Below, in pieces: positions 45,465 to 59,600 of a DNA stretch of 64,000 nt. The notes under the pieces were generated by a model. It did not search any database, was not told the DNA's origin, and saw nothing but the letters and a program-made list of their open reading frames with translations. The DNA is from Polytrichum commune. Lineage: Eukaryota > Streptophyta > Polytrichopsida > Polytrichales > Polytrichaceae. Position numbers and translations under genes: made by a program. The number at the start of each line of letters is the position of its first letter. Position 1 is the stretch's first letter. The stretch is taken from positions 52,261,169-52,325,168 of the forward strand of contig OX485806.1 of the NCBI GenBank assembly GCA_950295325.1. The letters run 5' to 3'.

Positions 45465-45835
45465 CTAGTTGAAATTGTCTAACTCCAACTGGATTCATCC
45501 ATCCCTCCTAGCTGGAACTATCTAATTCGAACTTAATTCATCCTTCATTTATTCTAGTTAGACCTATCTAATGCCAACTTGGTTCATCCAACCATTCTTC
45601 TAGTTGGAATTGTTTAATTCCAACTAAATTTATCTATTCATTGAGGGTTGTCTAACTCCAATGAATAGCATTCATTTTTCCAAATTTTGCAGTGGTCTAT
45701 TCCAATATACCTCATCTCATGTGCACATGTTTAGAACCTGGAATGGTCTAATTCCAATGCACTAAATGCAGAGCTGTCTAACTCCAATGCACATGTTGTC
45801 AATCTGAAGTTGTCTAACTCCCATTATCCTCTACT
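45465..45835. repeat. Cluster of short palindromic repeats (TCTAAYTCCAAY), ~9 copies
   Basis: The motif TCTAACTCCAAC or variants recurs every 30-47 bp from 45465 to about 45830. Many copies form local hairpins, such as TAGTTGGAATT and AATTCCAACTA around a 4-nt loop near 45600, and GGAAT/ATTCC around GGTCTA near 45740. Confidence 0.75.
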
Positions 45836-48800
45836 TACACACTGGCACATGTGGTTAGAATATTCAATCATCTATCAATATTTCTAGTTACCTTATACAT
45901 TATATATATATATATAGAATTGTGAGTATTATACATGGGAGCTTTCTTCAATCCATTTTCATATTCTTTTCATTGGCAAAGCCTTGTTGCATTGCGGAAT
46001 GAACATAAAAACATCACAACTTGCAACAATTCTATTTGATCATCTTCCATGTTTTTTCCATCTATCTTTCATCCATTTTTATATAAAGCATTTTGCGGTG
46101 CAAATCATCAAGCTACCAAAATCCCACTAAAAAGAAGGTTATTTGCATAGCCATAAGCGGTTGTGCATCTACAGCCAACTAAATTTATATTTTGTACATT
46201 ATTTAATTAATTTTATTCTTGAAAAAAACTGATAAAATACAACAATCACTGGGGTTCATATTGTAATTTGTACTATACATGGCGCCACAAGTCGAAAATC
46301 CACCCGTGAGAGGGACAATCTATTATCCAAGATGGAATTGACACCAACAGAACAACTATTTTTTGTTTGTGGGTGACATCAAATGTCAATGTAAAATTGT
46401 TCTAGCTACCTATAAGCCTCACTGACATTATCACTCATGGTCACGACAACAATGCATATGCTCATTATAGAATTACTTGTGGCCAAAAGATTTGAACTTC
46501 ACTATATCGTCTTTGGCAAAGTGTTTTTGTGTAGATATACCTCCAATATGCAATTCCAAGAAGTTTTTTGATGAACCACCATTCAATGATTATGGAAAAC
46601 ATTATGGAAAAATTCAAGCAAACATTTATTGTGTTATTTGTCTGAGGTTCATTTTCTTTCACCATTAAGTATTAGAAGACCTCCTGGTGGGCTTTTAGTG
46701 CATTGGGATGGACCTAATTGTTAGCCACCGATGGTTATGCTACAAATGGTAAGGATAGATCAGGAGGTTTCCCGATGCAGACTACACCAACCTAAATTGG
46801 CCTCCGCATGTTATTCTTTGATTCCACCAACAACCGATAGTTCATATGTTGTTTGACCTCTACCAGAAAAGTTATATCTACAATTGAACAATTTGGCTAA
46901 GAATAATAAAAATCAAAACATCATGGCATTTCTATCCATGTTGATAGCTCACAAAGTTTTCCAAGAGACACAAGTCGAATTCTACTTGAGTGAAGACATA
47001 GATGGATATTTTAGCTACTAGTCCAAACAACTCAAACTGTCAAACATACTTGTTTTTGTTGACCTCATGAAACTTTCATGGAAATCACAATTGGACGCAA
47101 ACACGGTCAAGTATACAATTTTATTACCTTATAGAGGTTTCAGTGAAAGTGATTCAAAACTATATACTAACTTTGAATTTTTTGAAAGACAAAAATTATA
47201 GATATTTTAAAACTAAATTGATCTAAAAATAAAAGAAATTTATGTTGACAATTTTTTTTTTCAAGAACATTCTAGATATTTTAAGAGATGGTACAAATAG
47301 TTTGCAAGTAAGTATATTGAACATGTAATTATCTATATTTTGTTTTAAATTTTATTAATTACATTAAATTGATATATGCCTATATGTTTTTGTAATGATG
47401 CCCTCAAGTTTATGATGAATTCAATGAATATGAGAAAGAATTCCAACTTTAAAATGTTGAAGGTCATGAAATCTACATCCAAAATAAGATTTAACCATTA
47501 CCTTTTGAACAATATTTCTAATGATACGTTTTGAAGATCTCATCTTGATATTCTATATTTAAGGTCCTAACATAAAATTAGAAGGCGCCATGAAAAATTA
47601 TAATTTAAAAAAAAATCCTATTATTTTTGGGCATTTGACCCACAATTTATGGTTTTAGTATACTAGAGCATTTTTTTCGGCATACTTGATTGTGCTTGCT
47701 TCCAATTCTTTTTTATTCTAGATTTGATTTAGGAGGTTGTTGATTTCAAATGTTTCATTAAAGATTATGTTGAGGAGCTTATAGGATTGAAAGAAATGTA
47801 TTATTTAAGGTGCTTTGTGGACAATGATAAATGACATGTTCTTTTATACCAAAAAATACACTTGATCCAGAGTGGTTGCCACATAATAATTTGGTTTGCA
47901 CGTGGAAGGACAATGGTCACAGTTCTCCACTTATTCCCAAAGGCAAACCACCGGCTCTCCAAATTAGGGCTCCTTGGGGCCATATTCTTTGTTGCATGTT
48001 ATGGAGATAAGGAAGTAACTCCTCTTGATGCAAATCAAAAAAATGATGGGATTTGTGGCAATATAAGGAATACATTGACATTTGGAAAGTAGTTGTTTGG
48101 AAAATGAAAGATATCGTGAGAAAATGAAGGATAACGTTACCTACTAGAAAGATGTTGCTAAGAAATTTGATATTCCATTTTTCCTTACGTCTCACAAGCT
48201 CCAACTTGGTTTTTGGCCATCAATAACATATACCATGACAAACGCAAGTATGTTTGATGTAGTTTAGGAGAATACAACACCAAAGGATGATTCTAGAGAT
48301 CCATTATGTGGAATTTCACATGACAAACCCAAAGAATCCTACAACCCATACATAGATGTTATTTTAGGTGATTTTGTTCTTGCCAATCCTCTAGACACTA
48401 ATATCTTTCATGTGTGGATGAGCCAATCACTCACAATTGTGCAACTTGATAGAAATGATTCTCAAAATGAAAATTTTCAAATTTAGTATTAGAAACCTAA
48501 CAATGGAAAAATAAAATTTTAGACCTCAAAAGTTACAGAGGAGGTTGGGATGGTAAATAGAAGTGTGATTTGTCTTCCAAAGGCAATAATATGGATATAA
48601 TTAGTTTTGTGCTTTATTCCAACAAAGACATGAAAAACACAAACAACATTTTCGTTGTGCAAGTAGGAAAATTTGAGAAGAAACACGTTCAATGAAATCT
48701 AGAGCTGGCAAGCACTTCCAACTAATTGGTGTAGGAAAAACATCAGGAGCGCTCCCGATTGTTTTGCTTATAAGTTTTTCTTTTGCACTTCATGGAGTCA

Positions 48801-49441
48801 TTTGTGGTTACCTTTTCATGTAAGTTGGATATTTCTATTGTCTACCCAATTTAAAAAAATAATATTCAAATTCTAAACTTAGAAATTTAGGTCTCAATAT
48901 TGGTGTTTTTGTTTCAATGAAGCGATGTTATGGTTGGTTTTAAAATGAAAAAATGGAATTTTTTTATCATACATCAAGAAGGCTCCCAATATTTTATTGT
49001 CCACATTTGGTTTTTTTTCAGGTTATGTTGTTTTCTACATTATGTCTAAGATTTATATTTTGTGTTTACAAATTGTATCTTGGATTCTTCTAGTCTATGT
49101 CTTAACCTCTTTTAGTTTATGCCAAAACTTATTGTCTAAACTCTTATAGTTTGTGTCTTAAAGGCCACATCAAGGGAAGTTGTTTTCCTTCTTGTAGATG
49201 ATCTCATAGTTTTATTTATTTGAATTTTCATTGGGTATGCTATTGGAAGATCTCTCAGTGTGGCTCCTTTGGTGATATTAGTGGATTCTCCAATATTGAC
49301 TTTTGGAGCCATACCGAGAGATCCCCCATGATATCTTGAAATATGCTCACAATATACTTCAACATTTTTTAATTGTGGGCCGGAAGGTCTCCCCAATCTA
49401 TTATTCACTATAATCACAGTATTCCGTACTAGGTTCAAAAG
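45836..49441. other. AT-rich unassigned region
   Basis: About 3.6 kb. It includes a TA microsatellite at about 45900-45917 and short repeats of the form TAGTYTATGTCTTAA near 49095-49160. I recognise no gene; the open frames are short and unsupported. Confidence 0.45.
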
Positions 49442-49865
49442 CACAAGGAGGTCACTCCATTGTCAAGTTGAACACCACGTGCAAACAAAGTTTGCTACCC
49501 CTATATTACATGCCATAGATAATTTTAAAATTTATGATATTTTTCTACATATACGTAATCAATGATAGTATCGTTTTTATATATTTTCTAAAATTTTAAG
49601 TCATCTTCATTTTTGTAGTAATGTTTTTAGTTCAATTCTGCGTCATTCTACTTAGAAACGGTATGTTTTATAAAAAAATAAAAGAATCATCAAATTTAGT
49701 TACCATTTTTTACTATGTAATAGGTACCGCGTATATCTACTCATGAAAAAAGATTGATAAAAGTTTGGCTCATTTTGGTGATGCTTTATGTAAAGAGTAG
49801 GATTTTTTACATGTAAAGTGTTCGCACGTGGTTGTTCAACTTTACAATGGAGTGACCTCCCCGTG
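49442..49865. mobile_element. hAT-type MITE
   Basis: 424 bp with inverted ends: CACAAGGAGGTCACTCCATT on the left and the complement of CACGGGGAGGTCACTCCATT on the right. The match extends for about 55 bp (AAGTTGAACA...CCACGTGC). A perfect 8-bp duplication TTCAAAAG lies at 49434-49441 and 49866-49873. There is no coding capacity. Its ends differ from the MITE at 40592, so it belongs to a different family. Confidence 0.92.
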
Positions 49866-49873
49866 TTCAAAAG

Positions 49874-52800
49874 ATATTGGGAGATCTACCCATGTAATAT
49901 GGGCTTTGTCTCCATATTATATTAAATTATTATTATTAATTACACTTAAAGGTGAATTAAGGGTACTTATTTATTATTTTAAACCCTAAATTTTAGTGAT
50001 TTATTGCTAATTTAGTCCATATTGAATCCAAATGTCTACTTTCAATTAAATATTTTTTTCCAACCATATAACACTCAAATATAGGTGTCCATTTAAGATC
50101 AAACACCGAGTTAGGCACATCTACCTTAGACCAATAAATCAATGTAATTGGGAGGAAATATATGATCAATTAATGACTAAAAAAATATCTACATTGACAA
50201 TGATTAGGATACTTAAGAGCTCCAAAACTTATGAGAAAAGTGGTTGTGGGCACAATTTGGATTTGCTAATCTTCTCAAACTAATTGTGTGTATCATATCC
50301 TACAAGAAATGGGTGCAAAATGAAAAGTGTCCATTCAAGACCTGCTAACATTAAGTTAGGTTTCTCAACAAACTTAACAAATCTTGTTCTTGAACTCAAC
50401 AAATTTTGCTATTGCATTCAACTCATGATTGACTTTGCTCATTACGAGTGTTAACCCTAAACATGAACTTGATTTCTTGAAACATCCACCTAAGTAGAAC
50501 ACAAAAACTTACCTTCTGATTGGCTACAACAGCAAAACAGGGTCAAGGAGGGGTGCAAAAGCAAGAGAGCATTGAAGAGGTTCAAAAAGTGCTCGAGGAT
50601 GTTAGGGTTTTGGGCAACCCATGCAAAAAAGTAGAACTTAGCATTACTTAAATGCCGGTGTAGCCACACAAATAAAAGTTAACATTAACTAAATTGACAC
50701 TTCTCCATCACCCTCCTTAACAGTGATTATCCCTAACTGACGGTGCAGCCAAGGCCTAAGCAAGCTTTGAATGGACACTTTTAGCTATGGGCCTGCTTCT
50801 TGGCGGAGATGGATCATATGATTAGTGTGAGGTGCTTGCCAATTCCCCAATTGTGGCTAATTGGAGCCAATATATTGGACTTCAACATGCATGACATCCA
50901 TTCTCCAGCATCATGCATATTTTGGGTGTGATTTAATTCTGCTAAGCAGATTTGAGCATTTCAAAAGTAGATCAGGGTAGGATTTTCCTTTTTGCAACCC
51001 TGGCAAACAAAAGTTGGTCTGGGTGAAGGATTTGAAATATGCTCTGCTTTGCAGATTCAAGAGGATTCCAATACATTCAAAATGCATTGTCTGGATACCC
51101 ATATGCCAAAGTTCTAAAGATACCATAAGAAAACATTTTATTTGAGATTGACATAAAACCAACACCAATAGAAGATGTTCAGGCGGTGTACATCCTCCAT
51201 ATTGTGGAATATTTATAGGGGTTGGTTTTCTATTGGTTTTGATTTTGGGTTTACATATCTTAAGGCCCTTTCCCACCTGACCCTACCCAAAGTGTTTATC
51301 TCAAGTAATATTTAATAGTGTATAGAGTTTATCCACCTATACGCTTTTGCAGTGTCGGACCTAGGTGAATGCCTACATGGTAGATGCTAAAACCCACTGT
51401 ATCCAACGACACTGGCTGCTCCAGAGAAGGTCCCCTCTCCAGGTTTTTTGTAGAGCTTTGTAACAACTCATTATTTGCATGTTTGCAACACAAAAAGCAG
51501 GTTTGTTAATTTTTGTGTGAGGACCATTACATAGATTTGCCGATGTAATGTTCAGGCATGTCTAAGGTAGAGGGTGCTTAAACCAACACTTTAAGCTATT
51601 GCACATACATATGGCTATGTGGTTGATATAAAAAAAGATAGATTCATATTAGCCTTTGGGCCAAACATAGGTATTAAGAAAGAAAGAAAATATATTTTTA
51701 GTCTCAATTGCATATTTGATGAATATTCAAAGTCAAAACTACTAGCTTCCTTGAACCAATCCATAGGCCCCTTGTATGGCAACCTTGGATATGATGAGGA
51801 CCCCCACCTTTATTGCCTAGAACCAACACAACATAGTTGGGTACTAGACCCAAACTACATCAAAGCCCAAGTAGTAATAGTATGCAAAGCCACATGGCTA
51901 CCTCCATGATCCCACCCAGTTCGCTTGCAAAACCATCACCTTGCATCCCGGGAACCGACCCTCTTGCATCTTGGGAAATGACCCTTTTGTGTTTTGTGGG
52001 CCTACCTCCTTGGCGTTGTGAAGAGAATGGTTAAAATAGGCATTGACAAGCCAGCTTAATCCCACCTTGAACCAACATGAGACAAAGTGGAACCCATTAC
52101 CTACCCGACATGGAGGTAGTGGAAGCCACTATGAAGTGGCACCACTAATGGCACCTAAAACTGTCACTCCGTGGGCCTAGACACTCCTACACCGCCAGGT
52201 ACGGTTCAAGGTTTTAGAGTGTTGGCAATTGGGAGGCGTTTATAGATGTTGGTTTTGGATGGGGTGTTGGTTTTAGCACCCTCTCCCTTAGGTGGTAACA
52301 AAGTGAAGGAAGAGTTCTGGAGACACAATAACTTTAATATTTGTTTCGGTATTGCAGATTCCAAGAGCTTGGTTTATGCAGGTGGAGATAATCTTGAAGG
52401 GTTGAATCCTGATTGTAATGGGATTCTGATCTGTGAAATTGTCCACCTACATACTTAAAGAGAATTATTTGAGAAGTGGCAAGATACATGTATAATTTGG
52501 CAGCCATGTCAATGGCAACATCTGCTTTGAGTAATGAATGTAAGGCCAAAGACATTACCCTTGCCTTGCACTTAAATGCAAAAGAAGTGGTTGTGTACTG
52601 TGTCTAGAGGCAAAAGAGGACTTCATCAACATTCCCCTCAGCTTTCTTGTGTTGCCTGTGCACACCATCATGAAGTTGTTCACATACAGAAAGAAGTTTT
52701 GTGATGTTTCCACACATCTCATAATTCACTTGTTACCCTCTTTATATGGATGTCATAATTTTCACAAGTGAAATTTTGGCCATAAGATGAAAAAACTTAT

Positions 52801-52970
52801 CAGACCATCATCACTACTCTAAACCCTGAGACATCCATCGCACAATTGAAGTTTGAAAAGTTGTATATAGGTCTTCATTCCATTCCCACTTTCCAAGATA
52901 GCCAAAGGAATCAAACATAATAGAAAATTCCAGGCATATGAAGAGAAACAAAAGTCACCTTGGCCTACTA
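49874..52970. other. Unassigned region
   Basis: About 3.1 kb, AT-rich to 50500 and moderate after that. Open frames at 50911-51276 (minus) and 51619-51909 (plus) have no recognisable motif. The sequence could be decayed retroelement DNA. Confidence 0.4.
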
Positions 52971-52974
52971 GAGT

Positions 52975-53125
52975 TCTCCGCTGTGTTTTGTTGCTCTTGA
53001 CTAGAGTAGGTATATAAACGCAGGGTAGAGAACACCTGACCTCATGGTTATCTAAAGCTGGGACCAAGTGTGAAACCCAGAGACCTAAAAATCTGGCCAT
53101 TAGCCATTGAACCAGAAAATCCACT
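52975..53125 (-). mobile_element. Possible tRNA-derived SINE
   Basis: On the minus strand TGGTTCAATGGCTAATGG resembles a tRNA A box. About 25 bp further, CTGGGTTTCACACTTGGTCC resembles a B box, at about tRNA spacing. Downstream sequence reads GAGGTCAGGTGTTCTC and is not tRNA-like. I found neither an A/T-rich tail nor a target duplication, so the call is tentative. A decayed tRNA pseudogene is the alternative. Confidence 0.35.
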
Positions 53126-53691
53126 TCGCAGTGTGAACAGAGGCCCCTTAAGAGTAGGAGTCAAGTCTTAGCAAAAGACAATCATCTTAGCTGATGTTAG
53201 GTGGGAAAAGGGTAAGGTGTTGTTGGGATAGTATGGAGTAGGACATGATCATGGAAATGTACTGGCTATTGACAAATCTCCATATTTTGTCCCCATTAAA
53301 AGTTTTTGGTCCCAATTTCACCTACTTTACGCTTGAAGTTGATTCTACAGGGTGAGATGACCACTGTATAAAACATTACAAGTCTACAACAGAATAGTTT
53401 GTGGAACTTATCAAACACCATGTTACCACTCTAATCAACACAATTCATATTATCAAGGCCAATATTTCACAACATTATCCATCCCTTCTCATAGTTCTCT
53501 CCCTTTCTCCTTTTCCTATCTAATCACTGATATCTTCCTATCCTGGATTTAGTTGTACTAACTCTTGGTAGCAACAACATATGCTCCAGTAGAAAACTCT
53601 TGGGTGCTCAAAAACTCAATTAGCTGTAAAGAGGATTGAGGAGCAACCCAGGAAAGTAAATCCACTTAATTGTGGTTTCTATGATCCAATG

Positions 53692-56600
53692 TTAGATCCT
53701 ATTACCTTCTTGTGGCAACCACAGCTGATCATAGTCCCCAACCTTAACCTGCACCCAGGAATACCACATATACCATTGAAATAAATAAAATGGGATTGAC
53801 TTAGATCCTAATAGATACTTGACAAATCACAATAAAACACATAAAGACCAGCTTTATGATTGGAAACTGCACAGTACATAACCACCATTTTTTGAATGCC
53901 TTCAAACTTTTTCACCAATGCAGTCTCCCAAAATGTTGAGGGAACAATTTTAGAACAGCCCATAAATTTAATCAAAGTAGCACCCTATAGCCTGTCACCT
54001 CTACATGAACAAAATTTGTAAGTAAACTTCTATTGAAGACCTTCATGCCATTCACATGGCTTGGACCCTATAATGTCCCCAAATTGATCTTAACTTGTTC
54101 AAGGGTTCATAAATCATCAGAAACACACATCAAACCACAATAAAATGAAGTTTGATACAGACATTTATCATCATTATATGTATTAAATAAGATATTCACT
54201 CATAAATGTCTTAAATTAGTATCAATTTTCATTCAGAGTAACATTTGATTTTGTATCATACATAATCGAAATAAATTCTATCAACTTCTAACATATCATA
54301 AAACCTACATGTGCTCATAAACATCTAAAGAGTTTCAAACCAAAGCAATTCCATCTCGGATTATGAGGAATTTTTTAATTTTAAACTCAATTACGTGGAG
54401 TTCACCAAGATACTTCAGAACACTAAGTGGTATGGAAGTGATCAAATCAATATCAATATGTGCGCTACAATACTTTGCTCCACATGGTTTTTACATTCTA
54501 CCCTGAAACCTTCATTTCATAGAAAATCCACATGTCTGTTACTATGTGAAAAAGACCTGAGACTTTAGGATTTAACCATTCATTCAAATATCTGGAATAT
54601 GCAAACTAATGTAGCCAATTATAATATATCATGTTGGTGTAAACTTAGAGATACATGATGTGTAATCATGTGAAAACTATCTGAGTAAAGAAAACATGAA
54701 TTCAAACATTCGCCTAGATTTAGTATATGATATAAGTTGTCTAGAACAATTTTCAAGAATAAATAGAACAATATTCATTCAGAGCCAATAACGTGACATG
54801 ATTTCCAATACATTCAGACCAACTCTGTTATAGACACCAATGAAATTTCTGCACAACAAGTATTATTCAACACTACATTGTCAAATGTAACCTTTTGCAA
54901 ACAACCTGACCAGATTGGTACCCACTACATCCACCAATCGTTTCATTGTTAAACATTCATTGGTTAACCACTTCACCAGCAAGGCACAGGTAACAACACA
55001 TTTTACCAAGCACAGAAGAGCAGATAAACAAGAGGGTTATGGTTCACAAAAACAGGCTCATAGCACACATAGATCAAAGGTATAGAGTTTACCTCATATT
55101 GCTGACCCAGGAAGCTATATAAAACCTTCAATTGTTTCAGTTCTCCCGGACAAGGGTCACAAAAACCCATGAGACCCACCTTCTTAACTCCTTCGTGCAG
55201 CTGTGCAAAGCAATACTCAAATATCAACAACCAGTTCAGCTTCCTGATATAGTTGCCTGAACCTAACAGAAAACTCAGACAAATACACCAAAAAAAATCC
55301 CTGAACAAACAAGTTCTTTCTGATTAACAAGCTGAACACAAGAAACAGAAAATTGTGTACTAGAATAACTAAAGTTCTGAGCTCTTAGTAGCTTATAAGT
55401 CAGAAGACTAATACTGGATGTTCTGCAACCCACTAAACTGGATAATCCATACCCGAAGTTGACCAGAGTCATCAACCAGGAATTGTAAGGGAATTGTGAC
55501 GTCCAAATATGGAGGCAGATCTGCAATGCCATTTCCTGTAGAATGTGCAGTGTATTGGATGCCAGACACTCTTTTCTCATAGGCCTCTATATCACCATAT
55601 ATAGCTGCTAGAATAACCAACCCCTGACTCTGCACCTGTTTCTGTTTCTTCCGTTCTGCCACATTCTTTAACAACGACTGCAAGTTCTCTGAAGCAGCCC
55701 TTGCATCAAGAACCTGAAAGCACCAACAGCACAAAGAAATACAATTTTGTACTAAATGGTACTGATGACACAAATAGCTAAAGTAATGAACTTCATGCTC
55801 TAAACAATCAAGGGAATTTGGGGCAGATCTACACATAAGATACACTCTCTCATGATGTATTCCTCTGAGTGTCCAAACAAATCTCACCAAATTGCAACTA
55901 TAGTGATTGACAACACAAAAAATGAACCCAAATATAGACCAAATCTAGACCAAGTCAGCAAAGCCACTGTCTGAAATGTTATTCAGACAAATTGCATGGC
56001 AGTGAACCACCACTTCAATCACATAATAAAACTCATCAGACGACACGAAAATCACAGAATCCACTTCACACTGATATACTAAGATGTGCCCTCTGCTCAA
56101 ACATGATCCATGAAATTCTTGTTGTTGATATCAAGAGTAGATTCAAGATAGACCTGTTGATACATAATTCGCCGAAGATCATTACTCTTTTGACGCCTTC
56201 TCCATAGATTGTGAGGTTTTATGATATAATTCTGCACAATAAAGGAGATCGGAATTACAACTGAAGAACAGTCACATTCTTCAGGCATGATACTCCAGAG
56301 CATTGAAAACAACTAGACCTAAGTGCCTCGGTGTGGTATAGTATAGGCACATATGTGTCACTGTGCATTGCAAGTGAACCACTGAAGCACATGTGTCACT
56401 GTGCATTGCAAGTGAACCACTGAAGCACATGTGTCACTGTGCATTGCAAGTGAACCACTGAAGCACATGTGTCACTTGCATGCTCCAAGATTCTATGGAT
56501 GGATCAGGGTACAATAGCACACACTAATGAGGCACCTCGGTAAACTTTCTCATTACATCCATGACATGTACAAGACAACAAAAAAAAGTTACCCACTAAT

Positions 56601-59600
56601 GTAGCCTGTCCTAATACAGCAAAAAGCCACTTTGAAAAAATTCCCATTCACATGTAGCGAAGGACACATAAATGAGGAGAGAATGTGGACCTTAAGCATA
56701 AGATACACTGTTGGGGGCAATAATAACGCTCCAATAGCAATCACCGGATTTGAAGCTGTGCAGAGTGTTATCTAGGAACCCAAAAAGTGGATTCTCACAT
56801 TCAGGTTACAAATAACAGACTAGAAACTGAGTTCATATTTTGTATTTATGCAGATCAGATGGTTTAGAATACTTTGCCCAAGCTTTAAACTTTACAAAAA
56901 TGCATACTGCACCAGTATCCAGATAGAACATCGTTGTCTAATTCGCAAAGGATGTATGGAACATGAGAATTTTTGTTGATCCCGGCCAGGTTTCCTCAAA
57001 ACCACCCAGGCAGTTAAAAGCAGGATGACATCCATTGAGCGAAGACCTGGTCCTCTCATTTATTTTGTTTTTAATGCTCTGTTTATCCACCTAGTCTAAA
57101 GACATAGATTCAAAATCCAGACAGCTCCTGCATTACAAGCCTGTTATACCCCTAGAGCGATTTCTAGCCATTGATCCCTGTATGAGAAACTTCACTGCAA
57201 CCCAATGAATTGACTGCTGACCAGCTCCCAAGAAGCCAGCAAACAGCTTAATTATCTAAGGACGAAGAGCACCTAAGAATATTCTCAGGTTTCAATAGGC
57301 TCCACTGATGAAAATCAATATTCCTTATCATTAGTTGGCCAAACTCCATTTTTTGTCAATATAAAATGTAAATCCCATTTTAAAGTAAGGACATGTGAAC
57401 AAGTCGCAGCTCTGCACACTTGCAAGTAATATTAAATACATTTTCACTGACAAGAATTCAAGCAAGCAAGTAGAGTTGTTTTGAAATGTCAACTATCAAG
57501 ACCAAGGAAAGCTATTTAAAATTTCTCCAAATAGATGCTCCAAGCTTGACAAATCATGTGTCCGGGATTAGGGTCCATTGGTAAATCAACGATGCAGCCA
57601 CATCACACCTTCAATATTCATTTTTTGCTACAAGAGCCCTACAGGCTCAAAACCTTTATATTAAAAAGTCAATCGTAAACTTACAGGTATGACAAATTTC
57701 TGGCCTCCACGAGTAAATCGTACTTTCCACGATACACCCTGCAACAATTCCAAACCATGAAAAAACAATATCAAGGCATTAGCATCCCCAAGAATATCGT
57801 AGTATACTGATTCATAATTAACTCAAATCACTATGAAGAGCTTGATGGAATGGTGTGACAAAATTTGGTGTAAGCCGAACTGCTCTACAGAATAAGAATG
57901 TGTTCCAAAGAGTTTTACTTAACACTAGGAATGAACAACTTTCCAATTTGTTAAATAACAGCCAAATCCAGAATATACAACTCTACATTACACAATTGAA
58001 GATTGATATAAAAAAAGTCAGCTCATGAATACAAGTGAAGCCAACTAACAAACGGAGAATCCATAGACTTGCTAATGCATTAGAATGCATGCATCACATG
58101 ATTGTGACTAACAAGCTGGCTATCAGCTAGAAGTAAGTTTCATAGTCAGTCACCTGAAGTCCTAAACCACAGAACATAGCAGCCGAGCTGTGTGCTGATA
58201 ACCTTCTCTCACCACCTAGCTCGATCTCTACACCTGTGCTGTATCCATTCATACATATACAAAATTAGAAACATGAATTTTCACTTCACCACATCGTAGA
58301 CTTCAGAATACTGCTCAGCAAACTTACTTCACTATGAGAAGATATAATGTTCCTATGGCAATAACATCCTGGTATACCAAATGCAGCTCAATCTCCGCAA
58401 GTAGTAGACCAAGTTTAGAATGGCATCAGTCTCATGCCTTTTATAAAAGAGATTAATTTACTTTCAAGGTGTATCACCATCTCTGATGTTTCTCTCAATC
58501 ATCAGGCATACAAATCCTTAAAACACAAGATGATAGGAACTATTGGGTTTACCCAACCTGCCAATCTTGCCAGTGAGTTGCCCTTGTGACTTTGACGAAA
58601 AATGATGATTGTACTGGCCAGATATGCCCACAGTGATAGCCCCAACCTTAACCATGGTATAACAAAATACATTCAGTTAGCACATCAACTTACTCAACCA
58701 GGCTAATATATTAACCCCTGAAGGCCTGTTCAATTCAAATTGAAGAGGTACTATAGAAAATGATCTTGAACTGATTGGTTTATAAGTTGAGATTAGAGCA
58801 ATATGGTTGGAACTAGCAACTTTGGTCTCACAGTATTCATTTAGAAGCGCTTTCATTCCAGCAACCACCACATTGCAAATGAGAGATAATAAGAATCATT
58901 GGCACTTGCATAGATTGGCTACTTTGAGTTAAATAATCATTCAAAAATGAAAAAATTACAGGTCAATAACTCATCAGTTACTTCATGTTGTAATTTTTGT
59001 AGCAGATACCCAATTATTCTTACCACCACTTCAAGGTCCAATTTATAAACTTGATAAAAAGCTTCTGGCAACCCAATTGTTGGAGGTGATGTCATACTAT
59101 TTCAAAGTTAAAAAGATGTTCATTTTTCAATTAGAAAATAAACTAATGCATTGTTCAGAATACCCTTAGAACTACAACCTAGCACAGAACCAGACATTCC
59201 CCTGCTCCAAATACACTAGATTGGCATAAAGGACAAATGTTGTACCTTCACATCAACAGATCCTGCATTTACTTTGCCATTCTTCTGCCAACCCACTAAG
59301 ATCCCTGTCTCTGGCCCAACAAGTAGTTGTATCTGCACAACTCCACATTCTCAATCCTCATTCTTATACAAATGCATCTATGAAAATCGAAAGTTAAGTA
59401 CACAATACAAGTTGGCAACAGAAGAAACGGCCCTGCTACAGCTGAAGTCCAATTTACAATTATGTGTAAATATCAGTTCCAAAAATAGAAACGCACTCAA
59501 TACAAATTAATTGTCAAAGTTTCAATAACCATTTCAGCTCAACTAGTGACTCCATAATGCAAAGTCCAAAAGTCAAACAAATCATATTGAGTCAGAAACA

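Noticed and set aside
45465-45835. CRISPR-like array
   Set aside because: The sequence is a plant nuclear genome, and spacing and repeats are irregular with no constant repeat/spacer structure.
55408-55890. 160-codon minus-strand frame as a separate small gene
   Set aside because: It is exon 11 of the J-protein gene read backwards into intron 10 and slightly past its donor. The upstream part is intron sequence.
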